The notes: generated by a model not told the origin, from the sequence alone. Counted from the stretch's first letter, positions 22,346 through 30,559 are shown. The stretch: 41,142 bases of DNA from Pseudomonadota bacterium (GCA_023431345.1 JAEYWK010000008.1:1-41142), one strand, 5' to 3'. Program-made: numbers and translations.

Positions 22346-25300
22346 GCGAGAAGCGCTTTTCGCTGACCGCCGCCCAGCTCGGCATCTGGCTGGGCCAGGC
22401 GCTCGACCCCCGGTCGACCGCATACTGGGCCGCCGAATGCATCGAGCTCGGTGGCCCGCTCGACGTCCGAGCGTTCGAGCGCGCTCATCACGAGGCCCTG
22501 TGCGAGGTCGAAGCCCTTCATCTTCGCTTTGGGTTCGGGGAAACGGGCCCCGAGCAATGGGCCTGTGAGGAGCGCCGCGCGCCCTTGGTGCAGCTCGACT
22601 TCCGGAGCGCGGGGGACCCGCCGTCGGCTGCTCGCGCTTGGATGGCGGGCAGCCTGGCAGCGCCTGCAGATCTCGGAGCGGGGCCCTTGTTCGAGAGCGC
22701 TCTGCTCCAAGTGGCAAACGATCGGCACTTTTGGTCGTTTCGAGCGCACCACATCGCTCTCGATGGTTACGGGTTCCAGCTCGTTCAGGCGCGCGTCGCA
22801 GCCCGCTACGCCGCCGAGGTCGCGGGCCCGGTTCGTGCCGCGGCCGTGCCGGCTCCAGCTCTCGTCGATCTAGTCCGCGAAGATCGGCGTTATCGCGCTT
22901 CGCAAGCGTTCGTCCGAGATCGCGAGTTTTGGCTCGAGCGATTGAAGCAGGCGCCCGCGGCGGCGTCGTTGATGCCAATCAAGCCACTCGCACGCACCAC
23001 GCGGCACGAGCGCGGCGCGCCGGATCGGGCGCTGCTCGCGCGGGTCACGGGGGCGGCGCGGGCGCTCGAGGTCGACGTGCCGAGCTGGTTGAATGCCGCG
23101 GTCATGACCTGGCTCGCGCGCGAGCTCGGCGGGGCGGGCTGTACGCTCGGCATCCCTCTCGCGGGTCGACTCGGCTCGGTGGCGGCGTCGTTGCCCTGCA
23201 TGGCCATGAACATCGTGCCGCTCGCGCGCTGTTGGCGCGAGGCGACGACGTTCGAGGAGCTTTCGCGTTCGGTTCGGGACGAGCAGCGTGCCTGTCGCCT
23301 CCATCAGCGCTACCGCTACGAGGACTTGCGCCAAGATCTCGCCGCAGGAAGCGGCCCGCAACGTCCGTTCGGGGTGGTCGTCAATTGGATGCCGTTCGAA
23401 GCACTGCAGTTTGCGCAGCTGGCGACGAAAAAGCTCCCGCTGTCGGCAGGCCCGGTCGAAGACTTGGCGGTCGCGTTCAGCCCCGGACCAGAAGGGCTGC
23501 GCGTCGATCTCGAAGCCAACCCGAGCGCCTACGACGCCGCGACGCTTTCCCGCTGCCGGCAGGCGCTGCTCGAGACCATGGCGCTGGTTGCGGCCGAGCC
23601 CCGCGTGGCCATCTCGGCGCTGCCCCGCTCCGACTCGACGCAGCAGCCCCTCTCCATCCTTTGCGGCGAGCCGCTCGCGCAGACGCCGCCTTCGCTGCTC
23701 GGGGAGCTCGAGCGCTTCGCCGAACGAACGCCGGACGCGATCGCGATCGAGCAGCGGGGCCGGGAGTCACTGAGCTACGCGGCGCTGCTGCGAAGCGTGC
23801 GACAGCTGGCGGCGGGTCTAGCTAGCGAAGGCGTCCGTGCCAGCGACCGGGTAGCCGTGCTGATGCCGCGCTCGCGAGAGGCCGTCGCGGCGCAGCTGGC
23901 GATTCTCTGGCTCGGCGCCGCCTACGTGCCGCTCGACCCGCGCGGCCCGGGGGCTCGCACGCGCGCCGTGCTCGACGACGCCCGCCCCCGCTTGGTGTTG
24001 ACGTGGGGTCCCGAGCCGGAGCTCACGAGCGGGTTCAGCTGCTTTCCCCTCGAACGCGCCGCGCTCGGCGCGGAGCTCGCCGAACGAGCGACAGTGGACG
24101 ACAGGGCCGCAGCGTACATCATCTATACGTCCGGCTCCACGGGAAAGCCGAACGGGGTGGCGGTGAGCCGGGGCGCGCTCTGGCATTTCATTGCCGCGGC
24201 CAAGCAGCGCTATGCGTTCAGTGCCCGTGACCGCGTGCTGCAGTTCGCGCCGCTCGCGTTCGACGCCAGCGTCGAAGAGATCATGCTCACGCTCGGTAGC
24301 GGCGGCACCTTGGTGCTGCGCAGCGAAGCGATGAACGACTCCCTATCGGGCTTCTTGCGCGAAGTGTCGGAGCTGAAGCTGAGCGTGCTCGACCTGCCGA
24401 CCGCGTTCTTTCACGAGCTGGTGCTGGTGCTGGACGCTGAGCGCACGCTGCCGGCGAGCGTGCGGCTCGTGATCATCGGCGGGGAAGCCGCGCTCGTGGA
24501 GCACGTCGCGCGCTTTCGCCGCTACGCTCCGCCTTCAGCCTTGCTGCTCAACACCTACGGCCCCACCGAAACGACGGTGGTGTGCACGACGGCAGCGCTT
24601 GCTTTCGCCGGCGCGCCTCCGCTCGGCGCCGAGGTGCCCATCGGCGCACCGCTGCCGGGCCTTTCGATCGCCGTCGTCGATGCTCAGCGCCGACCGGTCG
24701 CCATCGGCGGCGAGGGGCAGCTGTGCGTGCTCGGTCCGACGCTGGCAAACGGCTATTGGGGTCGTGAGGCGCTCACCGCGGACCGCTTCGTTTCCCTCGA
24801 ACGATTGCCGGGAGCCCCGCGCGCCTACCTGACCGGCGACCGAGCCCGCCTCGACCCCGACGGCAGCCTCATGTACCTCGGCCGCCTCGACGAAGAGCTG
24901 AAGATTAGCGGCTACCGCGTGAGCCCGCTCGAGGTCGAAGCGGCGCTGATGTCGCTCGGCTCGGTGCGCGAAGCCGCGGTCGTCGCGCTCGGGCGTAATG
25001 GGAGCCAGCAGCTGGCGGCCTTCGTGGTGTCATGCGAGCCCGAGCCTGAAGCGTCAAGCGTTCGCGCACAGCTCTCAGAGCACGTCGCACGAGCGGCCCT
25101 GCCGCGCCACGTCTGCTTCCTCGAACGACTCCCGCGTGACCCGAACGGCAAGATCGCTCGTTCTGTCTTGCGCGCTCGCGTTCCTATGCCTGACGGGCCC
25201 CGGGACGACCTCGTTGCCTCGCCCGCCGAACGACAGGTGGCGGAGGTCTGGCGCGAGGTGCTCGGCGTCGCGGTTTCCGACTTGGACGCCGACTTCTTTG

Positions 25301-26220
25301 CGCTGGGCGGGCATTCGCTGTTGGCGCTGCGCGTCGCACATCGGCTCGGGAGCGCGCTGGGACGCGACGTGCCGCTCTCGGCCCTGTTTCAGCATCCGAC
25401 CGTGCGCAGCCTCACGGCATCGCTCACGGCGGCCGAGGGAGCGCGCGCAGCGGGGCCTCACCCGCTCGCGGCTCGCGTGGAGCTCTCCAGCTCGAGCGGC
25501 CCGCCGCTCTTCTGTCTCCCACCTGCGGACGGTCTGTCCTGGTGCTACGTCGGTCTCTCGCGTCACTTGCCTCGAGTCGCGCTCTTGGGCCTGCAAGCGC
25601 CCGGCCTGCGCGGGGTTTCGCCCACCGACTACGAAGCCTTGGTCGACTACTACCTCGAGCAAGTGCTGGCGGCTCAGCCGGCAGGGCCGTACCGGCTGCT
25701 GGGGTGGTCCTCGGGGGGCGGCCTCGCCCATTCGCTCGCGGCTCGCCTCGAAGCTCGCGGCGAAGCCATCGCGCTCATCGCGCTGCTCGATGCCTACCCG
25801 GCAGAGGTGTGGCAGGGCAAACCGCTGCCAACCGAGGTCGACGCTTGGATCATGATGCTGGACGCGGCCGACGCTGCCGAGGTCAACGCGCGAGCCACTC
25901 CACCTACGGCTTCGGAGCTGCTCGAGCTCGTCAAACAGCCGGGCCGCTCCCTCGCCGGATTCGATGAGGCCACCCTCGCGCGCATGTCCGAAGTCGCCCT
26001 CGCGTCGATGATCGCCTACCGCGGGGCGCGGCACCCGAAGCTCCGCGCCCCGGTGACGTTCTTCCGCGCGGCGGAGCGGGGACCGGCTGCGCCCGAGCCC
26101 GCTCTCTGGAGCCCCTACGTGGGCGCGCTGGAGGTCATCGACGTGCCAGCGAGTCATCTGCAAATGTGCAGCCCCGTGGCGCTCGCGGCGATCGCTGCCG
26201 TGATCGCGCCACGGCTGTAA
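22342..26220 (+). CDS. One-module nonribosomal peptide synthetase, C-A-PCP-TE, catechol siderophore synthetase
   Basis: The 1292-residue protein has a condensation domain (1 to ~440, active motif HHIALDG at 136-142), an adenylation domain (~452-970, YIIYTSGSTGKPNG at 592-605), a carrier domain (GGHSL, Ser-992) and a thioesterase (GWSSG with Ser-1123, Asp-1150, His-1272 as triad). The ten pocket residues aligned by hand to GrsA are D641, A642, E645, D684, I711, G713, T738, V746, V747 and K937. Glu and Asp at two side positions suit a cationic side chain such as lysine, and the set is unlike the EntF serine pocket. The C domain would acylate amines with DHB. The GTG start overlaps the MFS stop. 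The product is predicted, not known. Confidence 0.93.
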   Translation: MSEKRFSLTAAQLGIWLGQALDPRSTAYWAAECIELGGPLDVRAFERAHHEALCEVEALHLRFGFGETGPEQWACEERRAPLVQLDFRSAGDPPSAARAWMAGSLAAPADLGAGPLFESALLQVANDRHFWSFRAHHIALDGYGFQLVQARVAARYAAEVAGPVRAAAVPAPALVDLVREDRRYRASQAFVRDREFWLERLKQAPAAASLMPIKPLARTTRHERGAPDRALLARVTGAARALEVDVPSWLNAAVMTWLARELGGAGCTLGIPLAGRLGSVAASLPCMAMNIVPLARCWREATTFEELSRSVRDEQRACRLHQRYRYEDLRQDLAAGSGPQRPFGVVVNWMPFEALQFAQLATKKLPLSAGPVEDLAVAFSPGPEGLRVDLEANPSAYDAATLSRCRQALLETMALVAAEPRVAISALPRSDSTQQPLSILCGEPLAQTPPSLLGELERFAERTPDAIAIEQRGRESLSYAALLRSVRQLAAGLASEGVRASDRVAVLMPRSREAVAAQLAILWLGAAYVPLDPRGPGARTRAVLDDARPRLVLTWGPEPELTSGFSCFPLERAALGAELAERATVDDRAAAYIIYTSGSTGKPNGVAVSRGALWHFIAAAKQRYAFSARDRVLQFAPLAFDASVEEIMLTLGSGGTLVLRSEAMNDSLSGFLREVSELKLSVLDLPTAFFHELVLVLDAERTLPASVRLVIIGGEAALVEHVARFRRYAPPSALLLNTYGPTETTVVCTTAALAFAGAPPLGAEVPIGAPLPGLSIAVVDAQRRPVAIGGEGQLCVLGPTLANGYWGREALTADRFVSLERLPGAPRAYLTGDRARLDPDGSLMYLGRLDEELKISGYRVSPLEVEAALMSLGSVREAAVVALGRNGSQQLAAFVVSCEPEPEASSVRAQLSEHVARAALPRHVCFLERLPRDPNGKIARSVLRARVPMPDGPRDDLVASPAERQVAEVWREVLGVAVSDLDADFFALGGHSLLALRVAHRLGSALGRDVPLSALFQHPTVRSLTASLTAAEGARAAGPHPLAARVELSSSSGPPLFCLPPADGLSWCYVGLSRHLPRVALLGLQAPGLRGVSPTDYEALVDYYLEQVLAAQPAGPYRLLGWSSGGGLAHSLAARLEARGEAIALIALLDAYPAEVWQGKPLPTEVDAWIMMLDAADAAEVNARATPPTASELLELVKQPGRSLAGFDEATLARMSEVALASMIAYRGARHPKLRAPVTFFRAAERGPAAPEPALWSPYVGALEVIDVPASHLQMCSPVALAAIAAVIAPRL

Positions 26221-26275
26221 AGCGCGCCGAAGCGGCGGCGCCCGGCGACGCTCGTCTCCTCCGCCTTCGCGGGGG

Positions 26276-26704
26276 CTAGCCGCCGGCGCTCCCAGGCGGA
26301 TGCTCTGCGAACCACGCGGCGACTGCGGGCATGTCGTGCTCGAACGGACCGGAGGAAAAGTTGAGAACGCCGGCGCGGCGAGCGCTGCGGTTCTCGAAGT
26401 CATGGGTGAGGCCGCCGGGAATGAGCACGAAGGAGCCCGCGCTCGCCTCGATCCATTGCTCGCCGACCAAGAAGCTCATCGTGCCCTCGAGCACGAAGAA
26501 CACGTCGTCTTCCGGGTGCGAATGCGCGCCCGGACCGCTGGTGTTGGCCTCCAGCCACCACTCGGAGATGGAATAGGCATGCGCCGTTTCGGCCTCGTCG
26601 GCTTTGAAGGTCGCGCTGATGCGGCCCATCGGATAGTGGCGGCCTGCCCCGGGCGTGAGCACGATCGGCCTCCGAGCAGCTCCGTCACTTAGCGGTGTGG
26701 GCAT
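26276..26704 (-). CDS. Cupin-domain protein
   Basis: The 142-residue product has a single cupin barrel: GAHSHPEDDVFFVLEGTMSF gives the first metal motif (His, His, Glu), and PGGLTHDFEN gives the second. Family members are small metal-dependent enzymes or ligand-binding proteins; no substrate can be given. The ATG at 26704 is preferred because the upstream frame is arginine-rich. An AT-rich promoter-like region with an inverted repeat lies just upstream. It lies downstream of the SnoaL-like gene on the same strand. Confidence 0.8.
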   Translation of the reverse strand: MPTPLSDGAARRPIVLTPGAGRHYPMGRISATFKADEAETAHAYSISEWWLEANTSGPGAHSHPEDDVFFVLEGTMSFLVGEQWIEASAGSFVLIPGGLTHDFENRSARRAGVLNFSSGPFEHDMPAVAAWFAEHPPGSAGG

Positions 26705-26710
26705 GAGGAT

Positions 26711-26734
26711 ATAGTTAACTAGAAGTAGAACTAT
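26711..26734. promoter_or_regulatory. AT-rich 6-12-6 inverted repeat upstream of the cupin gene
   Basis: ATAGTT (26711-26716) is paired with AACTAT (26729-26734), and the left arm overlaps the palindrome AGTTAACT. It begins 6 bp upstream of the cupin ATG in a locally AT-rich patch in an otherwise GC-rich region. It may be an operator for an unseen regulator. Confidence 0.45.
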
Positions 26735-26763
26735 GTGCAACGCGCGAGCGCTCGGGTGAGGCT

Positions 26764-27126
26764 TTACCTCTCCGCGAGCGGCCCGACGAACGTCAAAATG
26801 AGCGAGATCTGGCCGCTTTCGTCGACCTCGCCGGCGTCGAAACCCTCGACGCTGGTGCCATCGCGTCGCAGTACGGCGGAGCGAAAGCGAAACAGCGTGC
26901 CCTGGGTATCGATACCGCTGAGCAGGCGAACGCCAGCCACGTTCTCGGCATGAAAGCGGGTGAACATCTCGCCGAGGGCGGCGCGTCCCTGGATCTGGCG
27001 ACCAGCGGTGACCATACGCCCCGCGGGAGCGAAGCACGCATCCAGCAGCGCGCCGCGGACGGCTTCATCCCGCTCGCCCGCCGCGCGAACATAGGTGAGA
27101 ACTGCGGTCTCCGTCATGCTCTGCAT
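26764..27126 (-). CDS. SnoaL/NTF2-like protein
   Basis: The 120-residue product has the SnoaL-like layout: an N-terminal helix (LTYVRAAGERDEAVRGALLDACFAPAGRMV), a GRAALGEMFTRFH helix and beta strands with FRFRSAVL and FDAGEVDESGQISLILTFVG. Family members include small polyketide cyclases and ring-modifying enzymes. An AGGG sits eight bases before this ATG. It precedes the cupin gene with a 59-bp gap that itself looks like a promoter, so co-transcription is uncertain. Confidence 0.72.
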   Translation of the reverse strand: MQSMTETAVLTYVRAAGERDEAVRGALLDACFAPAGRMVTAGRQIQGRAALGEMFTRFHAENVAGVRLLSGIDTQGTLFRFRSAVLRRDGTSVEGFDAGEVDESGQISLILTFVGPLAER

Positions 27127-27171
27127 GCGTGAGACCCTAGCCCAACGCGCTCGCAGCGTCTGCCGCGCCCG

Positions 27172-28125
27172 CTACGGCGAGGGCGCCGCGGCGTCCGCGC
27201 AGCAGCGAAAGCCGGTGGAGTAATCGTGGTAACGCGGGTCGTGAGCGGCCGTAGTGTAATTACAGCCTTCGCCGTGTTGATTCAGCGTGCTGAAGAAGCC
27301 GCCCATGAAGATGCCGTTGCCGACGTTGCGACCGATACGACGCTCGATGATCGCCGGGAGCGGGAGCTTCTGGGGCAAGGTGTGGTCCACGCGGTCCGCC
27401 ACCCACTCGTGCAAGTTGCCGACGAGGTCGGAGACGCCTTCGCTCGACGTGCAGCTGGCGTACTCGCCGCTCGATGCCAGAAATCCGGGAAGCAGATCGA
27501 GCTCAGGATCGTTGAAGTGATCGTAGGTCCAACCGTTGGGGTTCGTGCCGTGTAGCAGCGAGAGCGCGTGCTTCTTGCCGACGTTGCAGCGGCCCTTCTC
27601 GTAGCGCTTGCCGTACGGGTAGGTCGTGCGCGTGGGGCCCGTGCACGCGCGATACCACTCGCGCAGGGAGCACAGGCGCTTGCCTGCGTTGCCGCAGGCT
27701 TCGGCCGCTTCGACTTGGCTGATGTAGGCCTGCGGCGGCACGGACGCGGCGCTCGCGGCGACGTAGCGACGCTTTTCGGGGCGCTGGTTGTGGGGATATC
27801 GTTTGAGGGTGCCGTCTGCCTGCGGCTCGAGCAGGTGCGCCTCGAAGCGGTCGACGCAGGTGCTCTCGACGAGCACCATATCGGTTCTGCAGCGCGGCTC
27901 GACGACGTCCGTCGGGGAGGGGGACGAGCTTGGCGCCGCACTCGCGACGGACGCGCTGCGGGCGGCGCGCGAGACGTCGTTCGACAGCCAGCCGGCGCTC
28001 GCGTGCGACGCTGAGAGCGAGCTCGCCGCGCCGCTCGACACCGTCAGCCCAACGGCAGCGCACGACGCTATCAGCCCGACACCGCCGAGCAGCAACAGTG
28101 GGGTGCGCCAGCCAGCGAACGGCAT
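27172..28125 (-). CDS. Exported FGE/sulfatase-modifying-factor-fold protein, probable lipoprotein
   Basis: The 317-residue product starts with a hydrophobic signal (LLLLGGVGLIASC), which can be read as a lipobox IASC, and then a Ser/Ala-rich linker. The C-terminal part has the formylglycine-generating-enzyme fold marks: MVLVESTCVDRFE, AEACGNAGKRLCSLREWYRAC, VSDLVGNLHEWVADRV, GGFFSTLNQHGEGC and YSTGFRCC. FGE-type proteins convert cysteine to formylglycine, but many bacterial relatives with this fold have other or no known activity, and the extra cysteines suggest disulfides outside the cytoplasm. The start was chosen for the signal sequence. Confidence 0.8.
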   Translation of the reverse strand: MPFAGWRTPLLLLGGVGLIASCAAVGLTVSSGAASSLSASHASAGWLSNDVSRAARSASVASAAPSSSPSPTDVVEPRCRTDMVLVESTCVDRFEAHLLEPQADGTLKRYPHNQRPEKRRYVAASAASVPPQAYISQVEAAEACGNAGKRLCSLREWYRACTGPTRTTYPYGKRYEKGRCNVGKKHALSLLHGTNPNGWTYDHFNDPELDLLPGFLASSGEYASCTSSEGVSDLVGNLHEWVADRVDHTLPQKLPLPAIIERRIGRNVGNGIFMGGFFSTLNQHGEGCNYTTAAHDPRYHDYSTGFRCCADAAAPSP

Positions 28126-28476
28126 GAGCGCTTCAATATAGCGGATGCGCGCGGCGTCGCTAGCGCCGCGGGTCACCGCCCTCAGCCTGGGCGCGCAACC
28201 ACTGCCGTCGGGGCACCTCGCCGCAGGCGTCACCCGGACGAGTGGGGAGCAGCCGCTCCTCGTCATCGAGCGCTGGGGGCTGCGGGGGCCCTGTCGGGAG
28301 CCTGCTTGTTCGGCTCAGAAATTTTCTCGGTGGTTCGCCGCTCTGGCTCGATCTGAGGCAGATCGGCACGGGGGTTCGGAGCTGGGACCGGTTCCAGATT
28401 CCACGGAAATGTCCGCTCGAAGGCCAGCAATTTTGCGCGCGCGTGCGAGCTGGTTGCAGCCAAGAACGCGCGGGCG
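28126..28476. other. Intergenic region with no clear gene
   Basis: This stretch lies between the divergent FGE-like and expansin genes. I see no supported coding frame, RNA gene or repeat. Open frames here lack signal peptides, family motifs or ribosome sites. The right end holds promoter-like elements described separately. Confidence 0.6.
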
Positions 28477-28492
28477 TGGCACGGTATTTACA
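28477..28492 (+). promoter_or_regulatory. Possible sigma-54-type -24/-12 promoter of the expansin gene
   Basis: TGGCAC-GGTAT-TTACA resembles the sigma-54 consensus TGGCACG-N4-TTGCA, with correct spacing but A instead of G in the -12 element. A 6-4-6 hairpin GCGAGC-GGGT-GCTCGC follows at 28497-28512, in the presumed leader, about 22 bp before the ATG. Sigma-54 control is common in myxobacteria. The -12 mismatch makes this tentative. Confidence 0.3.
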
Positions 28493-28533
28493 AGACGCGA
28501 GCGGGTGCTCGCGCTTTACTTCGCTGGCTCAAC

Positions 28534-29703
28534 ATGTCGAACCGCGCTCTTGGTCTCGGAACTTTGGCTTCAATGCTGGCCGTGCTCGGCTTCTCGCTCA
28601 GCGGCTGCGATTCGGCGGAGGGCACGAGCTGCGCGACGGACGCTGAGTGCCTCGCCACCGAAGCCTGCGTGAGCGGCGTTTGCGTTCCGCGCGCGGGGCA
28701 ACCGGGTGTTGCGGGGAACACGAGCGGTGGCAACGCCAGCGCCGGAGCGACCGCGACGGGCGGCGCCGGTGGCGTCGGTGGTACGGCTGCCGGTAGCTCG
28801 TCGGGCGGCGTCGGCGTCGCGGGTGGTAATACGGGCGGCGTCAGCGCCGTCGCGGGCAACGGCGGTGTGCCCAGCGGTGGCGTCAGCAGCGGCGGCGCCG
28901 GCAGCGGTGGCGTCAGTACGGGCGGCGTCAGTACGGGCGGCGTCAATACGGGCGGCGCGGGCGGCGGCGGCGGCGCGGGCGGCGGCGTCGTCGTCGATCC
29001 GGGCCCCACGATCGGCAAATGCGACAACGACTACTGGCCGGCGGCGAACAACGGGTCCGTCACCCGCTACGACTTCAAGCAGGGCACGGCGATGCCCGCG
29101 TGCACTCACGTCATCACCCACACCGGTAACGGTAGTGATGGCGATTGGGACACGGTCGAGGGTATCTCGACCGGCGACGGCGGCTACTTCGGCGCGATGA
29201 ACACGACCGACTACGCCAAGGGCGCCGCGTGCGGCGCGTGCGTCGAAGCGAGCTACAACGGCCGCAAGGTGGTGCTCACCATCGTCGATGAGTGCCCCAT
29301 CGGCACCAACCCGCTATGCGTCAAAGGTCACATCGACTTGAGCCGCAAGGCCATTCGCCAGCTCGAGCCCAACGGTAGCCTCGAGAACTTGAGGGGCGTC
29401 TCTTGGCACTACGTGAAGTGCCCCGCCGCCGGCAACGTGAAGGCGCGCTTGCATCCCAACCAGAACCCGAACTGGCAACCGGTGGTGATCCAGAACGGCT
29501 TGTTCCCGATCAAGAGCGTCACCCTGAACGGGGTCGCGGCCAAGCGCGTGGGCAACGTCGAAGGCGGCAACGCTTGGGAAGCGCCCGGTCAGAAGGCTCC
29601 GTACGTCGTGCGCGTCACCGACGTCAACGGCAACGCCATCACCGTCGACGTGCCGGGCGGTAACGATCTGAAAGACACCGGCAAGCAGTTCATGTGTCAG
29701 TAA
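28534..29703 (+). CDS. Expansin-like lipoprotein with Gly-rich linker
   Basis: The 389-residue product has a lipoprotein signal (lipobox LSGC, then Asp), a short Cys-rich segment (CATDAECLATEACVSGVC), a Gly/Ser/Ala/Val linker with GGVSTGGVSTGG repeats (about 70-155), a double-psi beta-barrel and an expansin C-terminal beta-sandwich. The barrel contains GYFGAMNTTDYAKGAACG, IVDECP (Asp-252) and GHIDLS (Asp-268), matching the two key aspartates of bacterial expansins. Such proteins loosen cellulose-based walls without hydrolysis. With the family-9 lyase nearby it suggests contact with plant material. It is convergent with the GQGGF lipoprotein. Confidence 0.88.
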   Translation: MSNRALGLGTLASMLAVLGFSLSGCDSAEGTSCATDAECLATEACVSGVCVPRAGQPGVAGNTSGGNASAGATATGGAGGVGGTAAGSSSGGVGVAGGNTGGVSAVAGNGGVPSGGVSSGGAGSGGVSTGGVSTGGVNTGGAGGGGGAGGGVVVDPGPTIGKCDNDYWPAANNGSVTRYDFKQGTAMPACTHVITHTGNGSDGDWDTVEGISTGDGGYFGAMNTTDYAKGAACGACVEASYNGRKVVLTIVDECPIGTNPLCVKGHIDLSRKAIRQLEPNGSLENLRGVSWHYVKCPAAGNVKARLHPNQNPNWQPVVIQNGLFPIKSVTLNGVAAKRVGNVEGGNAWEAPGQKAPYVVRVTDVNGNAITVDVPGGNDLKDTGKQFMCQ

Positions 29704-29734
29704 CTGCTGCCGGTGTCGCCCGGGCCGCGCGACC

Positions 29735-30316
29735 TTATTCGGCGCCGCCCTGATTGTTGTTGCCGCCCTGGCCGAAGCCGCCGTTGTTGTTGCCACCTTG
29801 GCCGAAGCCGCCTTGGCCGAAGCCACCTTGGCCGAAGCCACCTTGGCCGAAGCCGCCTTGGCCGAAGCCGCCTTGGCCGCCGCCGGACGTACGACAACTC
29901 CAGGTCGCGCTTCCGCCCGCGTCGCTGCCGCCGCCGCCGCCGCCGCGACGCACGCGACACGAGCAACGCTCGGTACCGTAGGTGCAGGTGAGCGCGCCGA
30001 TCGGGCTGCCCTCGGGAACCGTGCACGCGGCGTCGTCTTCCGGTTGCGTCGCGGGGCAGCTAGCCGAGTTTGCGCCACCCGCACCGCCGTTGGAGTTGCC
30101 GCCGCTCGCGCTGCCGCCGCTGGAGGAGTTGCCACCGTTCGCGTTGCCGGCGCTGGAGGTGTTGCCGGCGCTGGAGGTGTTGCCGCCGCTCGAGCTTCCG
30201 GCCGTGCTGGTCTTGCCGGCGGTGCCGTCTCCACCATCGTCGGTAGAGTCGCCGCAGCCGAGTGCCAAACCGAGGCTGAAAAGGACAATCGGCAAACCTA
30301 AGTGGAATGCTTTCAT
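29735..30316 (-). CDS. Lipoprotein with Ser/Gly/Asn-rich linker and C-terminal GQGGF repeats
   Basis: The 193-residue product has a lipoprotein signal (lipobox LALGC, then Gly-Asp), a long Gly/Asn/Ser/Ala-rich segment, a small central domain with four or more cysteines (CPATQPEDDAACTVPEGS, CTYGTERCSCRV, WSCRTS) and a tail of five-residue GQGGF repeats. The central cysteine domain is a feature seen in other myxobacterial lipoproteins, but its role is unknown. GGGAGA lies upstream of the ATG. The tail is low complexity and may be disordered or surface-adhesive. Confidence 0.8.
   Translation of the reverse strand: MKAFHLGLPIVLFSLGLALGCGDSTDDGGDGTAGKTSTAGSSSGGNTSSAGNTSSAGNANGGNSSSGGSASGGNSNGGAGGANSASCPATQPEDDAACTVPEGSPIGALTCTYGTERCSCRVRRGGGGGGSDAGGSATWSCRTSGGGQGGFGQGGFGQGGFGQGGFGQGGFGQGGNNNGGFGQGGNNNQGGAE
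29796..29870. repeat. 15-bp tandem repeat coding for GQGGF
   Basis: Five full copies of CCTTGGCCGAAGCC(G/A) on the plus strand, with partial, interrupted copies before it. The unit is a multiple of three and is translated on the minus strand within the lipoprotein tail, so copy-number change would alter the tail length without a frameshift. Confidence 0.85.
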
Positions 30317-30559
30317 ACACGTCTCCCGTCAAACCGCTGATATTCGCGATAACGTCCGACGATCGCGGCTCTAGACCGTCAGCTGCGCGTGCTCCGTCTC
30401 AGCGACGGATGACACCTCACACAGGTGTTGGCAGCTGAGTAACCAGTGCTCGTCAGCAGCAGGCGCGCCGCACCTCGGCGTGCGTGGTTTCGGACGGATG
30501 ACGCACAGACGCGATTTTTACAAGCACGACGCCAAGCCGCCTGCCGTCGCATTAGCGTC
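30317..30559. other. Intergenic region with no clear gene
   Basis: Between the GQGGF lipoprotein start and the heptamer array I see no supported gene. A small 6-5-6 inverted repeat ACACCT-CACAC-AGGTGT is at 30412-30428. Open frames here look like chance reading of GC-rich DNA. Confidence 0.55.

Noticed and set aside
22342..26220. Reading the NRPS as an enterobactin (serine) synthetase
   Set aside because: Pocket residues are acidic and do not match the EntF serine set (which has Val, Trp and His early in the code); an esterase gene is also absent.
25075..26403. A 442-residue minus-strand frame opposite the NRPS thioesterase
   Set aside because: It is a shadow of the high-GC coding strand, with low complexity and no motif; the NRPS motifs on the plus strand are unambiguous.
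29752..29880. CRISPR-like array
   Set aside because: The units are contiguous with no spacers and encode the GQGGF tail.
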